Source of the DNA: Kingdonia uniflora
Taxonomy: Eukaryota > Streptophyta > Magnoliopsida > Ranunculales > Circaeasteraceae
Direction of reading: 5' to 3'
DNA: 64,000 bases
NCBI GenBank assembly: GCA_014058105.1
Contig: JACGCM010001692.1
Span: forward strand, 1 to 64,000
Shown one piece after another: positions 34,639 through 46,324 of this stretch. Under the pieces are notes generated by a model. The model was not told where the DNA came from and made no database searches. It was given only the letters and a program-made list of their open reading frames with translations. Position numbers and translations under genes: made by a program. Numbering within the stretch: the stretch's first letter is position 1; every line of letters begins with the position of its first letter.

Positions 34639-36060
34639 TTCTACCCTCCTTATAGAGAATTTTTCCCCAAAATTTCCCCTCATACCTTAATCCGAGAACA
34701 AATAGGGATAACGGCCTCTCACGTTCGCCTCTAACTCCTAAAAAGCCTCACTAGGATCATGATTACTCTACTGAACCTTCACGAACGGAATAACCTTGTG
34801 GCGAAGGACCTTCTCCTCGCGATCCAAAATGCACACCGGATGCTCTATACATGAGGTATCTTCCTGAACCACTAAGGGCTCCCAATCAATCACATGTGTA
34901 GGAACCCGCTCATACTTCCTCAGCATAGAAACGTGAAATACACTGTAAACTCGGTCCAGCTGCGGCAACAATGCCAAACGATAAGCTAACTCTCCAACTC
35001 TGTCCTGAATCTCAAACGGCCCAATGAATCTCGGAGCTAACTTCCCTTTCTTGCTGAAACACATCACGCCCTTCATCGGAGAAACCTTCAGCAAAACGAG
35101 ATCACCAACTTCAAAATCTTGCGGTCTCCTGCGGATGTCGGCATAACTCTTCTGTCGGCTCTGTGCTGTACGTAACCGATCTCTGATAATAGTAACTGCC
35201 TCAGTAGTCTCACAAACCAAGTCTGGCCCCAGTAAACTCTGTTCACCAACCTCTGCCTAACCCAGCGGTAATCTGCACGGTCTACCATATAAAGCCTCAT
35301 AAGGTGCCATCCCAATACTCGACTGAAAGCTATTGTTGTATCCAAACTCCGCCCAAGGTAAGTACTCGTCCCAGCTACCCTTGAAGTCTAACACACATGC
35401 CCGAAGCATATCCTCCAGAATCTGGTTAACTCTCTCCGTCTGTCCATCAGTCTGTGGGTAGAATGCTGTACTGAAATCCAATCTAGTGTCCATGGCTCGC
35501 TGAAAACTCTTCCAGAAATTGTTGGTAAATCTGGCGTCCCAATCTGACACTATAGACACTGGAATCCCATGTAAACACACTATCTCTCTCACATATAGTC
35601 TGCTCAGCTCGTCAACTGTCAGAGTCTTACGAACTGGAATAAAATGTGTTGATTTGGTCAGTCGGTTTACAATCACCCAAAGAGAATCGTGGCTCTTCTT
35701 GGTCTGCGGTAAACCCAAAATGAAGTCCATCGTCACATGCTCCCATTTCCACTCTGGAATCTACAAAGGTTTGGGCTGTCCTGCCAGTTTTTGTTGCTCG
35801 ACCTTCACCTGCTGACATGTAAGACATCTAGAAATGATCTCTGCTATCTCTCGCTTCATGTTATCCCAACAATAGTGCCTCTTCAGGTCCAGGTACATCT
35901 TCGTACTGCCTGGATAAATAGTATACCTGGAAACGTGAGCCTCACTCAAAATCTCACGCTTCAGTACTTCTGAATCTGGCATGCATAATCTTCCCCTGTA
36001 CCTGATACTGCTATCTGAGCTAACTGTCCAATCAGTTTTGCTATCATCGGAAGCCCATGA
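34639..36060 (-). pseudogene. Integrase and chromodomain-like tail of element A
   Basis: Zinc-binding part: YPGSTKMYLDLKRHYCWDNM with CLTCQQVKVEQQKLAG. Core: MTMDFILGLPQTKKSHDSLW (D), VSDWDARFTNNFWKSF (D, with W where R is usual) and TAFYPQTDGQTERVNQILED (E). C-terminal domain: FIGPFEIQDRVGELAYRLAL and VFHVSMLRKY. The chromodomain-like region starts CILDREEKVLRHKVIPFVKV, crosses a stop into SNHDPSEAF, and ends with NFGEKFS beyond a TAA at about 34692. Frameshifts lie near 35260 and 35740. Confidence 0.85.
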
Positions 36061-36075
36061 CTGTAATCTAGCATC

Positions 36076-36640
36076 CTACTGTTGTGCCTCAATAATCTGA
36101 GAAATCAATGAAGGCTGAACTCTCAGATTTGTAAGAAAACTACCCGTACTCCGTGAACGCAAACTCAATCCAAAATCTTCCACCTCGCGAAGCATCAACC
36201 ACTCATGAATCATCAGGCGTGCAAGAAATCCCCTAGGCAATCGGCTCAAAGCGTCAGCTACTACATTCGCTTTCCCTGGGTGATACTGCAAGTCAGCATC
36301 ATAATCCTTCAGGAATTCCATCCATCTGCGCTGCCTCATATTCAGCTCTTTCTGCAATAAAATGTACCACAAACTCTTGTGATCTAAAGAGAGCTCGAAC
36401 CTCTCCCCGTAATGATAATGACGCCAAATCTTCAATGCAAAAACCACAGCTGCTAACTCAAGGTCATGAGTAGGATAGTTTCTCTCATACACCTTAAGTT
36501 GCCTCAAAGCATAAGCTACCACTTTTCCTTCATGCATCAAAATGTAACCAAGTCCACTGAACGAAGCGTCGCTGTAAACCATGTACTTCTGCCCACTGGA
36601 CGAAACAATAAGAACAGGTATTGTAGTCAATCTTTTCTTT
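36076..36640 (-). pseudogene. RNase H of element A
   Basis: A 184-codon open stretch. It reads [40 protein letters not shown] and [20 protein letters not shown], with [15 protein letters not shown]. The first D, the E of LELAA and the D of DHKS match RNase H catalytic positions. It removes the RNA strand during cDNA synthesis. Confidence 0.85.
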
Positions 36641-37390
36641 AACTCTGCAAAAGCTGAATCACATCTGTCATCCCAAACGAATCTAACATCCTTCTACGTC
36701 AAGCGAGTCAAAGGTGCTGCAATCCGTGAAAAGCCCTCGACAAACCTACGATAATAACCGGCTAATCCTCAAAAGCTGCGAATCTCTGTAACGTTCGTCA
36801 GCTGAACCCAATCTGCAACGGACTCAACTTTAGAAGGATCAATTGCAATTCCATCCTTAGATACAGCATGCCCTAGGAATTTTACCTCTTTCTGCCAAAA
36901 GTCACACTTCTCGAATTTTACAAATAACGTATTCTCTCTCAAAGTCTGCAATGCAACTCTCAAATGTTCTTCATGTTCGGCCTTGGTCTTTGAGTAAATA
37001 AGAATGTCGTCCACAAACACAATCACGAGCCGGTCTAGAAAGGGACGGAATACTCGGTTCATCAAAGCCATAAAAGTTGTGGGCGCGTTTATCAAACCAA
37101 ATAGCATAACCTGAAACTCATAATGCCCGTAACGAGTCCAAAATGCTGTCCTCGAAGCATCTTCCTTCATAATCCTCAGCTGATGGTAACCCGATCTAAG
37201 ATCAATCTTCGAAAAGAACTACGCTCCCCGAAGCAGGTCAAATAAGTCCTCGATCCTAGGCAGAAGATATTTGTTCTTGATCGTGAAATTGTTCAAGTCG
37301 CGGTAATCAATACCCTAGCGCATAGACCCGTCCTTCTTCGCAAACAAAACTGGAGCTCCCCACTGTGAAGTACTCGGCCGAATGAACTTC
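36641..37390 (-). pseudogene. Reverse transcriptase of element A
   Basis: The main open piece (36769-37170) has [40 protein letters not shown], the catalytic [11 protein letters not shown] box and [20 protein letters not shown]. The fingers part upstream (37170-37390) is interrupted by stops. A stop after TNVTEIRSF separates the thumb. Confidence 0.85.
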
Positions 37391-38130
37391 TAATCCATTA
37401 ACTCAGAAATCTGACCAGACAACTCTTTCAGCTCAACAGGTGTCATGCGATACGGAGCCTTAGAAATCAGAGCTGTACCAGGTAAAAGATCTATGCTGAA
37501 ATCAATCTCTCTCGTCGGCGGTAAACCGGGAATCTTCTGGAATACATCTGAAAAGTCACACACAACCGGAATAGCACCAACGTCAACACCAGTAGATTCC
37601 GACTTTAAGAATGCCAACAAACCATCTCTTGACTGCGCCGGTTCCGAACTAGTAAACATAAATCTCTTCTCACCAGGAATACTGAAAGTAGCTGTCTTCT
37701 CAAAACAATCCAAAGTAACTCGATGTGTCGGCAACCAATCCATACCCAGGATAATATCAAACTCATGCATTGGTAGCACTAACAAGTCTGCAGAAAGAGC
37801 ACGACCACACACAACTATTGGGCAATCTCTACAAATACGAGAGATAGAAATCAAAGAATCGAGAGAAGTACCCACAAAAATCTCACCATGCAATAAGGAA
37901 GACTCAAAACCAATAGTGCAAAAGAATGCATATGATATGAATGAATGAGATGTACCAGAATCGAAAAGAACACAAGCGGGCGAATAAGAAACATGAAGTG
38001 TACCTTCCACTATAGTTAGAGTGGCGCGAGCACCTCGTCTCCCCACTGCGTACATCCTGCCCTCGGCCCTGACCCTGGCCCTGCTGCTGACTCGGCTGCT
38101 GCGGTCTCTGTCCACCCTGAGGGCCAGGAA
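37390..38130 (-). pseudogene. Protease and RT-linker of element A
   Basis: A 241-codon open stretch. Protease core: CVLFDSGTSHSFISYAF (DSG active site) and FDIILGMDWLPTHRVTLDCF. Linker: LPPTREIDFSIDLLPGTALI with SKAPYRMTPVEL. The frame joins gag only after a shift near 38100. Confidence 0.85.
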
Positions 38131-39288
38131 TCATCTGTCTACTCTACGGACCCTAAAATTGTCCCTACTGAATCTGCTAAAATTGCTGAGTCTGTTGTGG
38201 CCTCGGCTGGCAACCAATAGGACCCCGAAATTATCATAACGGCTGAGGACCCCTATCTGGTTTAGGACAACTATTCTTGACATGCCCCTTCTCCCCGCAA
38301 TTCCAACAATAACGGGATGTAAGTGGTGGTCCATCTAGGTGTCATCCTCTCATAAATCTAGCTGGTGCGCTATCAGTAACGCTCAACTTCTGCCTCTTTG
38401 GACCCGAGCTCTCATAGTGTGTCTGAACTGCCTTGCCCTTATCGGCCCTCTGATCTTGCCACATTTGGTTCTTTAAATCCCTGGACTTGCGATCCTCCAC
38501 ATCATTTTATTTTATAACCAAGGCTTTAGACAAAACCTCTCTGTAGGAACTAGCCCCCGAAGCGATCAAAAACTTCATATAATACGGACGAAGGCCCTTA
38601 AGAAATTTTATCTTACGCTGCTCCTCATCCTGAACGATAAACGGAACATACCGAGAAAGCTCGTTGAATCGCTGATCGTATCCCGCAATACTCATATCGC
38701 CATGCTCAAGCATACAGAACTCTGAGATACAAGCGTCCCTGTAACTCTGGGGGAAATACTGCTCAAAGAACCACTCCTGAAAGGATCCCAAGGTATTGGA
38801 GTCTCTACTATAGTCCTCTTGGCGGTAACCCACCAATGATCTGCCTTACCCTAAAGAAGATAAGTGGAAAATGTCACCCTTTGATCCTCGGGACACTTCA
38901 TAGCGTTCAAAGTCTTCTCTATAGACTTGAACCAAGTCTCTGCCTCTGATGGAACCGTCGTACCAGAAAATATCGGATGCTTGTATTTCTGAAGCTGCTC
39001 GAGATAACTGTGCTCTCCAACCGCTGGGCTCCTGGCCTGCTGGAAGTGAGTTGTAAAACTCTCCATGAATTGCCTTATCTCTGCCGAAATACCGGGAACA
39101 GCAAGGGTAGATAAAATGACAGGCTGCTCTGGGACTACTGGAGCTGGAGGAACACCCAGGTCAATCAGGACAGACCCTAAACTCCCTTGACTGATAGCTG
39201 GGTCATCAGCAAAAGTACTACTGCGTACCCCTCTGTGGCCACGGCCTACTGCACAGCCTCTGCCTCTGCCTCTGTCACCTCTCGCCAT
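38131..39288 (-). pseudogene. gag of element A
   Basis: The start at 39288 gives MARGDRGRGRGCAVGRGHRG. The longer frame to 39369 begins in leader sequence, and plant Tekay gags usually start M.RGR. The core is ETWFKSIEKTLNAMKCPEDQ with VTFSTYLL, a stop, then a shifted frame: FQEWFFEQYFPQSYRDACIS and MSIAGYDQRFNELSRYVPF. A CCHC knuckle CWNCGEKGHVKNSC lies near 38270-38310. Several stops follow in the Q/P-rich spacer before the protease. Confidence 0.85.
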
Positions 39289-39439
39289 CAACACAACAGA
39301 AGCACACCTCAGGAAAGGAGGAAAGATGATAAAATAGATAAAAATGAAAGGGATCGATCCTAACTCCATCTAAAAAATTACTCGTTATATGATTGCTAGA
39401 CCAGAGATAAGGATTAACCTATAGCTCTGATACCAAGTC

Positions 39440-41893
39440 TGTCACGCCCCAAAATCTAATAATCGGTAGCTAGACCAATTATTGTCATTCAGGAGGTACA
39501 GGTCAGGGAATCCAGCCGATTCACCCCCAGAAACAACCGAGCCAAAAAACAGGTTCCGGCTCAGTCATTGACTATAGCAATATCATCAGAGTAAAAGAGA
39601 AAATAACGAAAGCAAAGATATATACATATATCAACTGAAAAACATAAATACAATGTCTTAATATACTACACAGCGACAAAGCTGGAATCGTACAGAGTAC
39701 AACAGCTAAAACTGATCTACAACTACCAAAACTGGATCTAACAGCTGAGCCCTCAGCCAACAGCAACTACTCCGCCTCTCAAAGGGGGGAACAAAGCGAG
39801 AGTGAGCAAAACCACGGCTCACTAATGCCCAACAAGGCTAAACAACATACTAATATAACAAGTGTAGAGAAAGAGAGAGAATTAATACTAATAGCTATAG
39901 TAAATAAAGTAAACCTTCGAAGCTTAGATGAGTAGAAAAAAGATAAGAGGATATGAATATATATGCGATAATGTAATGATATGATGATATGATGATATGA
40001 TGATATGATGATGGCATGGTATGATGACTAGGATAATCCCACAATTATCCCAATTTCTGGATGATACACTAAGTCCTAATGCTGAATGATTAATGTTTAA
40101 AAGAACTAGACCTTATAGTTAAAATCATTGGGCTGATCAACCACTAATACATAATAACCTTAACGAGAATCTCAGTTGGATACAATGGTACAATTTCTTG
40201 TCCAAGCTCGACCAGTGTAAAGGATATTATCACTTGATCCGAGTGTTCTGGGCTTCTCAACCCACGGAGCCAACGTCCGAACTTTATTTCACATATTTCA
40301 AGAAATTTCAACCTCACCGAGGATGAAGCCTGATACCTGAGCTTTGTCTCACACCATCCCACACTCCCGAATGGGTAATAGATGTGATAGTACCTGTCAC
40401 CAAAGAATCACCCTACTATTTCAACCCGATGTAGGAATCCTGATAACCTATCGAGGGTTAGCCGATGTAGAGTTTAGTTTATGTATCCGATCCCGTTAAG
40501 TTAAAATATAAGAAACCCACACTGAAACCAGATCCCAAGGATCAAACACCACAGCCGCCCCCACGGCCCACACCCAGGATAACCCCTTGCCTAGAGAATG
40601 GCAACAATCCAAAATACAGATGTTAATCGTGACTAATTGACCAGTCACAACATCGAAGCACAAATAAACAGTGACTAATTGACTAGTCATACGTCCAACA
40701 ACATCAGTCTCAGCAGACCATAACATAACCACCAAGGGCAACCCATAGAAATAAGCCACAAATGCACAACTTCCTAACAGACAAAAGGGAAACGACACCC
40801 TAAATGCCTAATCATAGGAATTAACAATACTAAAACAACAACTGCGACAGATAATGCAATAAGGTTTAAAATACATCACAAACACCTTAATGCTACATGC
40901 ATGCTATAACCAACGCAAGTTAAACTAGTAGAGAAATTTAGCAATGAAGGGACACTCGCCTGACAAATGGCTCGAGTAGCACAGGATAACTCAGAACTCC
41001 AACAACTGTAACTCAACAAGCGACGGAACAACTCGCAGCAGCAATCACGCCAAAACCACAACTCAAGACCTGCAAAGAAGCACTCCGCAAATCGCAAAAC
41101 CCCAAAATGAATCACAAACACAAACCCTAGAATCACAATCACAAATCGGGGAAGAAAGGGGAAATACTCACCGAAGGATTTGGTGAAGAATCCGCCCAAC
41201 AACGTCCACCAACTTTGAGGGATCGAGAAAGGATTGACTGAGGGAGGGGGTGAGTGGAGAGTGAGAGAGAGAATGAGAATGAGAGGAAGAGAAATGAAAA
41301 TAAAACTAAAAAGAGGAGAACCACCGCCAAGTCGTTCGAACGAAATGTAAGTCGTTCGAACAGACAAGAAAAGACTCTGAAAGGACACAAAAGTCGTTCG
41401 AATGGACCCAAAAGTCGTTCGAAGGACTAGGAAATCATGGGCCAAATTCTAAGGGATTACTCAACTTGTTCGAACGGAATAGAAAGTCGTTCGAACGAAC
41501 CACCCTCAAAGACAATATTTTCCAGAGAACATGTCAACCCGTTCGAACGAATCTAAATCTCGTTCGAACGACTTTGACAAAACTGGAAAATAGCACAAAG
41601 CTCACCTAGAACTACACGAACACCCGGACACGAGAAAATGTACCAAACACAAGCCAAAACCCACAACAACATCACCAGCCAACACCTGACTCCCCAAAGC
41701 CACCACAGAGCACTACCAGGTGAACGACCACAGAAAACTTGAAACCACTCAAACCACAGAAAGACGAATACAAGATCCTGATGCAAGAATAAGATGAGGA
41801 TGCAAAGTGATATGAATGCACAATGTATGGATACAGATGAATGAATAAGTTAGAATAGGAAAATAAAATAAAAGAATTTTACGGGATACTACA
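39440..41893 (-). repeat. 5' LTR of element A (right)
   Basis: 2454 bp, next to the primer-binding site and followed by GAGTC. Matches the left LTR along its length, including the palindrome cluster (41331-41574). Confidence 0.92.
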
Positions 41894-41898
41894 GAGTC

Positions 41899-43127
41899 TG
41901 TCCCTGATAATGTTGAGCCTAACTTTGACCTTGGTGACGCAGACCTGGCCTTGGTAGCATTGTGTCTGATCTTACGGACAATGTTCCTAACCCTGAGAAC
42001 CCTGAGCCTGCTCATGAGATCGCTACTAAAACTGTTGTCCATTCCTGCGATGACATTATCTAGCACGATGGTCATGCTCTCCGTAAGAATAACAAGGTCT
42101 TGAACCATGAGCTTCCTGAGTTGGAACAACTGCCCTTGTATCCAAAGATCTATTATCCCTCTGACACTACCTATTTTTCCCTTGAGTATCCTGGTAACCC
42201 TGTCTAACAGCCAAATCACCCTCTTCCTTCTTCTTATCTAATCGTCTATACTCCTTCAGTTTGACATTACTTTGATAATCTTGTTTAAAATCCAGAGCTC
42301 ATGAAACCAACTACGCATAAGTTTGCCCAATAAATCCTCTCCATCCAGTCCGAATAGGCGGAAGAAGACCCTCCATGAACTTCATAACCGTGGACTCCTT
42401 ATCAGCTACAACTGCTGGAGCATAACGAGACAACTCTGTAAAATATGCCTCGTACTGTGATACTGTCAACTTCTCCAGAGTCAGCTGATAGAACTCGGTA
42501 GTCATCTGATGTGGAAAGCTCTATGGAAAGTACTGCTTAAAGAACTTGACCTTGAACTCTACCTAAGCCATTGGTGGTATCAACCCGTGATTCCTCTTAG
42601 TCATCTTCCGCTAGTTCCAGGCCTTGATCTTCATGTGAAAAGTGGCACACTCTACCATTTCTTCATCAGGACATCTCATGTTCATGAAAATCTTCTCAAC
42701 CTGCTTCATCCAATCTTCAGCAATCTTTAGATCAGGATGACCCTCAAAAGAATCCAACTTGTATCGTCGCATCTCCTTTTGTCATTTGTTACCAACCCCT
42801 TGATTTGCATTTTGCTCCTGCATAAACATCTGAAATATTTGCTAAAAATCCCCATGAGGAACCACAGCAGGAACGGGTAGCACAACAATCTCATCCAGAG
42901 TAACCTCTAGAACATAATACTGCCCCAAGTGAACGGAAGTCTCAGCGACAACCTCATCCACCAATAATGCACCACATCACACACCATAACCCAAATCCAC
43001 ATCCCCGACGGACATTGGTTCATAAACCACGCGCTGCAGCAGGCACACGAGGAACTGGAACTCGAGTATCGCGACCTATATTAGCATAATTACCAGCAAC
43101 ACGCCCAATACCTCGTCCTCTCACCAT
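41899..43127 (-). pseudogene. gag of element B
   Basis: The start at 43127 gives MVRGRGIGRVAGNYANIGRD. A readable gag piece at 42311-42505 has FYQLTLEKLTVSQYEAYFTE and LSRYAPAVVADKESTVMKFM, followed by LLPPIR. The CCHC region (about 41950-42100) is too damaged to read. Multiple stops occur. It is separated from its protease by element A. Confidence 0.75.
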
Positions 43128-43289
43128 CTAGAAATGATAAAAACAAAAATCAGCCAACACGCCAAAAAAATAAAAATTGAGGAAATCAAGAAAAGCTAAA
43201 GAAAAATCAACGAGTCCTATTCCGATATTTAAAATGTTAAATGTGTCCATTCAAGCGAAGGATTGAACCTAGCGATCTGATACCAAGTT

Positions 43290-45540
43290 TGCCACGCCCC
43301 AAAATTCGTTTTCTGATAAAAATCATAAAGTAAATCCTAGAGCATAACAAGTCGGGCATTCCACAGATGAACCCCACAGATATAATATATTTCTAAAGAA
43401 ATTAATTACATCTACTTACACTAAAGCAACGAATCGAAAATAACTTAATTATTGAATAAAATAAATAATATTCTCAACAAGGTCTAAAAATGAGAAATAG
43501 AATACAACAATGAAATCAGAAGTAAAATATTATAAATACCCTACGATATAGCTCAGTGATCCAAGTGAACTCCAAAGAATCCCGAAATAATCACCCAAGC
43601 CTTACTAAATAAAATCCTACCATGTTTGGCTTACAGTGAAAAAATAGCGCACAGGGCGTCAGCAAGCACAATTATTACCGGTCACTAAACATGACACACT
43701 GATATAATAAAGAGATACTAATGCAATATAATATTCTATCTATATGCAAAAATGATGCAATGTTTACTGAGGAGATGAGGTTCAATTATTAATGTTATTT
43801 AAAGCGTCGGCGCCAACCGGTATGATAAGTATTTATTGAGTATTATAAGATGTGGGGGATAATAAATAGATGATGTACACATGGTCACTTTTAATTCATT
43901 GGGACCGTACTCTCACACCCTTCTATCCTCAATAGAAGCGCATATCTTATTGTCGAGCCAGGGATTGGTGGATTACTTTTTAGTGAGCCAAGAATTATTG
44001 TGGGAAATCACCGAATCAAGTTGGTCAAGGAGTTCTAACCTACAGGTCTATAGTCTAATTTATTTTCACTTTCAGGGATCTAAGCCCATAGGATGCTCGC
44101 GTAGCATAGAGTCGAGAAGTAACAGGGAAATAATTTAAGGACTTACAACCCTCAAGCCCCAATAATTAATAGTCACCAAATCTTTTGTTTAGGGAATCGA
44201 ACTCAAAGACCCATACAACATAGCCTTACTGTGTACATGACTCTAAGTTCTCCGATGTATGAATAATTTAAAAAATCGACACTAAATCAAAATGACATAT
44301 TTGTCCTTGCTTTAGGCAATGAGACTATATGATTGACGATCTTATGCTCAATGACCTTTCTACCCTCACAAATAAATGAGTGACGACTCTGTCAATGATA
44401 TTATACTCTGACTATCAATGATCTTTCTACCTCAAGTTAATAAAGGTTGTATCAGTAAAGTCCTATAATCGTGGCTAAGTTAAGTCATTCGTCAAATACA
44501 TCTCTTGACGCTTACAGAAATTTAGGCCTTTCAAACCTCACACGTGTAGAGATTAATTTATAATATTAGGTGGCCAGATGTTATGATATAATATAGGCTT
44601 ATGCTTAGTACCCCTTGATTTAACACCAAGGTCCAACATGTACATCTGTAGTTTAAAGGCTGAACATGAGGACACCAATTACTACTACCAATGCTATTGA
44701 TATGGGCATGGGCATGATTAATATCATCACAAGTTACCTTATACACTAAACATATATATATATATATATATATATATGTTGGGTTATATCAAAAACTTAT
44801 TTGACCTTGGACTTGGGCTTAAGTTTGGGCATGGGATTGAGGCCTTTGTTATCATTTAAAGTGGGTCTTTTATCTACTTCATTCTTCAAACGGCTATTCC
44901 TTTAAAATACCTGATCTTCAGGGAGTAATGCATGCATTCAAAGAACGTTATGAACGTGAGACGTGATGATAACCGTTGTGTTTACATCTATAAATATCTT
45001 CCTTCCTCCTACTATCAATACGCAACACAAAACTATTGTTCATCGTCTTCTCTCTTTCTCTATCTAAAAGCGGTTCATACTTGAGGTGCAAACTCATTCA
45101 GTTTTTTATGTAGACTTCCGGCGAAGCTACCGTATATGCTCATTGTATCCTGGGAGAGTACCTGAGATACTCTTTAAAGAGAGTGCGACCCACGCCTCGA
45201 GCGCTAATCATCTTGTTACTCTTTCAAATCAATCGTGGTTGCTGTTGCAAAGTTTGAAATTGTTGTTGTTGTTGTTATTTACCTGAGATCGAATCTCTTT
45301 GTTGCTTCGACCTAACATTTATGGTATTGAACTTGTTGTTTTAAGTTACTGTAGCTGTTGTTATTCGAAGCTGCAGTAGCAGCTAGAAGATACTGTAGCA
45401 AATCGAAGTACTGTAGCAGCTCGAAGATATTGTAGCAGATCGAAGTTATTGCAGCAGATCGAAGTTACTGTAGCTGCTGTTCCGAATTACTAAAAAGAAA
45501 AGGGAAAGCTTATTACAGGTTTTCTTTACAAATTACTTCT

Positions 45541-45571
<31 letters not shown>

Positions 45572-46324
45572 TCTACAAGGTCTGCCTTTTACTGTATGTT
45601 TAAAAGAAACTGTTATAGTATTTTATATATAACTACTACAGAAGCAACTCATTGATAAATGCCTATTACAGAAGCAACTCATTGATAAATGCCTACTACT
45701 GAAGCAACTCATTGATAAATGGTTTACTGATATGCTCCTTTTAAATCTAGCAGATCTACTATTATGGTTAAGTATGATTCTAACTAAACATGGCATTACA
45801 GTAGCACTAACAGGGTATCATTATCATTATCATTATCATTGTTGTTCCAAGCTTACATCTAAAAATTTATAGCAGTCCATGATTAATGACAGATGATAAT
45901 TGTACTTTCCTGATGATTGAATGCTTATGAAGAACAATGCAAAGATCCATCCCCTCACTAGAACAATAATTCCCACTCTCGATTCACCCGCTCAAGAATC
46001 TCCAGCCACACCAATTGATGATGGGTTTGTGTAAGAACTCTCTCCAGATTAAGGGTTTGAGGAAACAATAGGGTTTGGGGTTTGTTACCCTCTCTCCAGA
46101 TTTTGAAATTGAAAAGAGAAGAAAGGTTGAAGGAGGAGAATAAAGAGGAGATGGAGAAGAATTTGGGGAAGTTCGGTGGTTGGTTTGAATGGGTTTGTTA
46201 TAAGAATTTGTGGAAAATTAGAGCTAGGATAACATACTAGAGGTGCAACCTACTAAACTACAACGGTTACACTACTAACATGAAATGAGTTATAAAACGG
46301 GAAAGAAAAATTTGGGGAGATACA
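43290..46324 (-). repeat. 5' LTR of element B (right), with inserted solo LTR
   Basis: 3035 bp including the 767-bp insertion at 44777-45543, so about 2.27 kb of LTR. Its first bases are TGCCACGCCCC instead of TGTCACG. The primer-binding site TGGTATCAGATCGC lies at 43272-43285 (minus). It is followed by TCCAT. Confidence 0.88.
44777..45543 (+). mobile_element. 767-bp solo LTR (copia-like) in an (AT)n tract
   Basis: Begins TGTTGGGTTATATC, ends AATTACTTCTACA, and is flanked by ATATA (44772-44776; 45544-45548). It contains a TATA-like CTATAAATATC near 44990 and, near 45350-45475, short repeats of ACTGTAGCAGNTCGAAG. No internal coding sequence is present. TGTTG...CA ends and size fit a Copia solo LTR. 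The superfamily is inferred, and the strand is set by the TATA motif. Because the target is (AT)n, the ATATA duplication is weak evidence. Confidence 0.65.

Larger units (their letters stand above)
32192..41893 (-). mobile_element. Complete Ty3/gypsy Tekay/Del-like element A nested in B
   Basis: 9702 bp with target duplication GAGTC on both sides (32187-32191; 41894-41898). LTRs are 2447 bp (32192-34638) and 2454 bp (39440-41893). The primer-binding site TGGTATCAGAGC is at 39424-39435 (minus). The polypurine tract AAGGAGGGTAGAA is next to the left LTR (34639-34651, minus). Gag, protease, RT, RNase H, integrase and chromodomain-like tail are in gypsy order. All domains are recognisable but carry stops and frameshifts. 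It must be younger than element B. Confidence 0.92.
26318..46324 (-). mobile_element. Ty3/gypsy chromovirus element B, split by element A
   Basis: Minus-strand LTR element with target duplication TCCAT (26313-26317; 46325-46329). Its 3' LTR is on the left (26318-28777) and its 5' LTR on the right (43290-46324). Pol and gag are separated by the 9.7-kb element A inserted at GAGTC. Order from the right: LTR, primer-binding site, gag, protease, RT, RNase H, integrase, chromodomain-like tail, LTR. LTR ends (TGTCACGCCCCAAAATCC) and the C-terminal chromodomain-like region suggest the Tekay/Del group. Confidence 0.85.

Noticed and set aside
26318..46324. Endogenous pararetrovirus instead of an LTR retrotransposon
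   Set aside because: There are paired LTRs, a 5-bp target duplication, a primer-binding site and an integrase with a chromodomain-like tail, which pararetroviruses lack; no movement or coat protein is seen.
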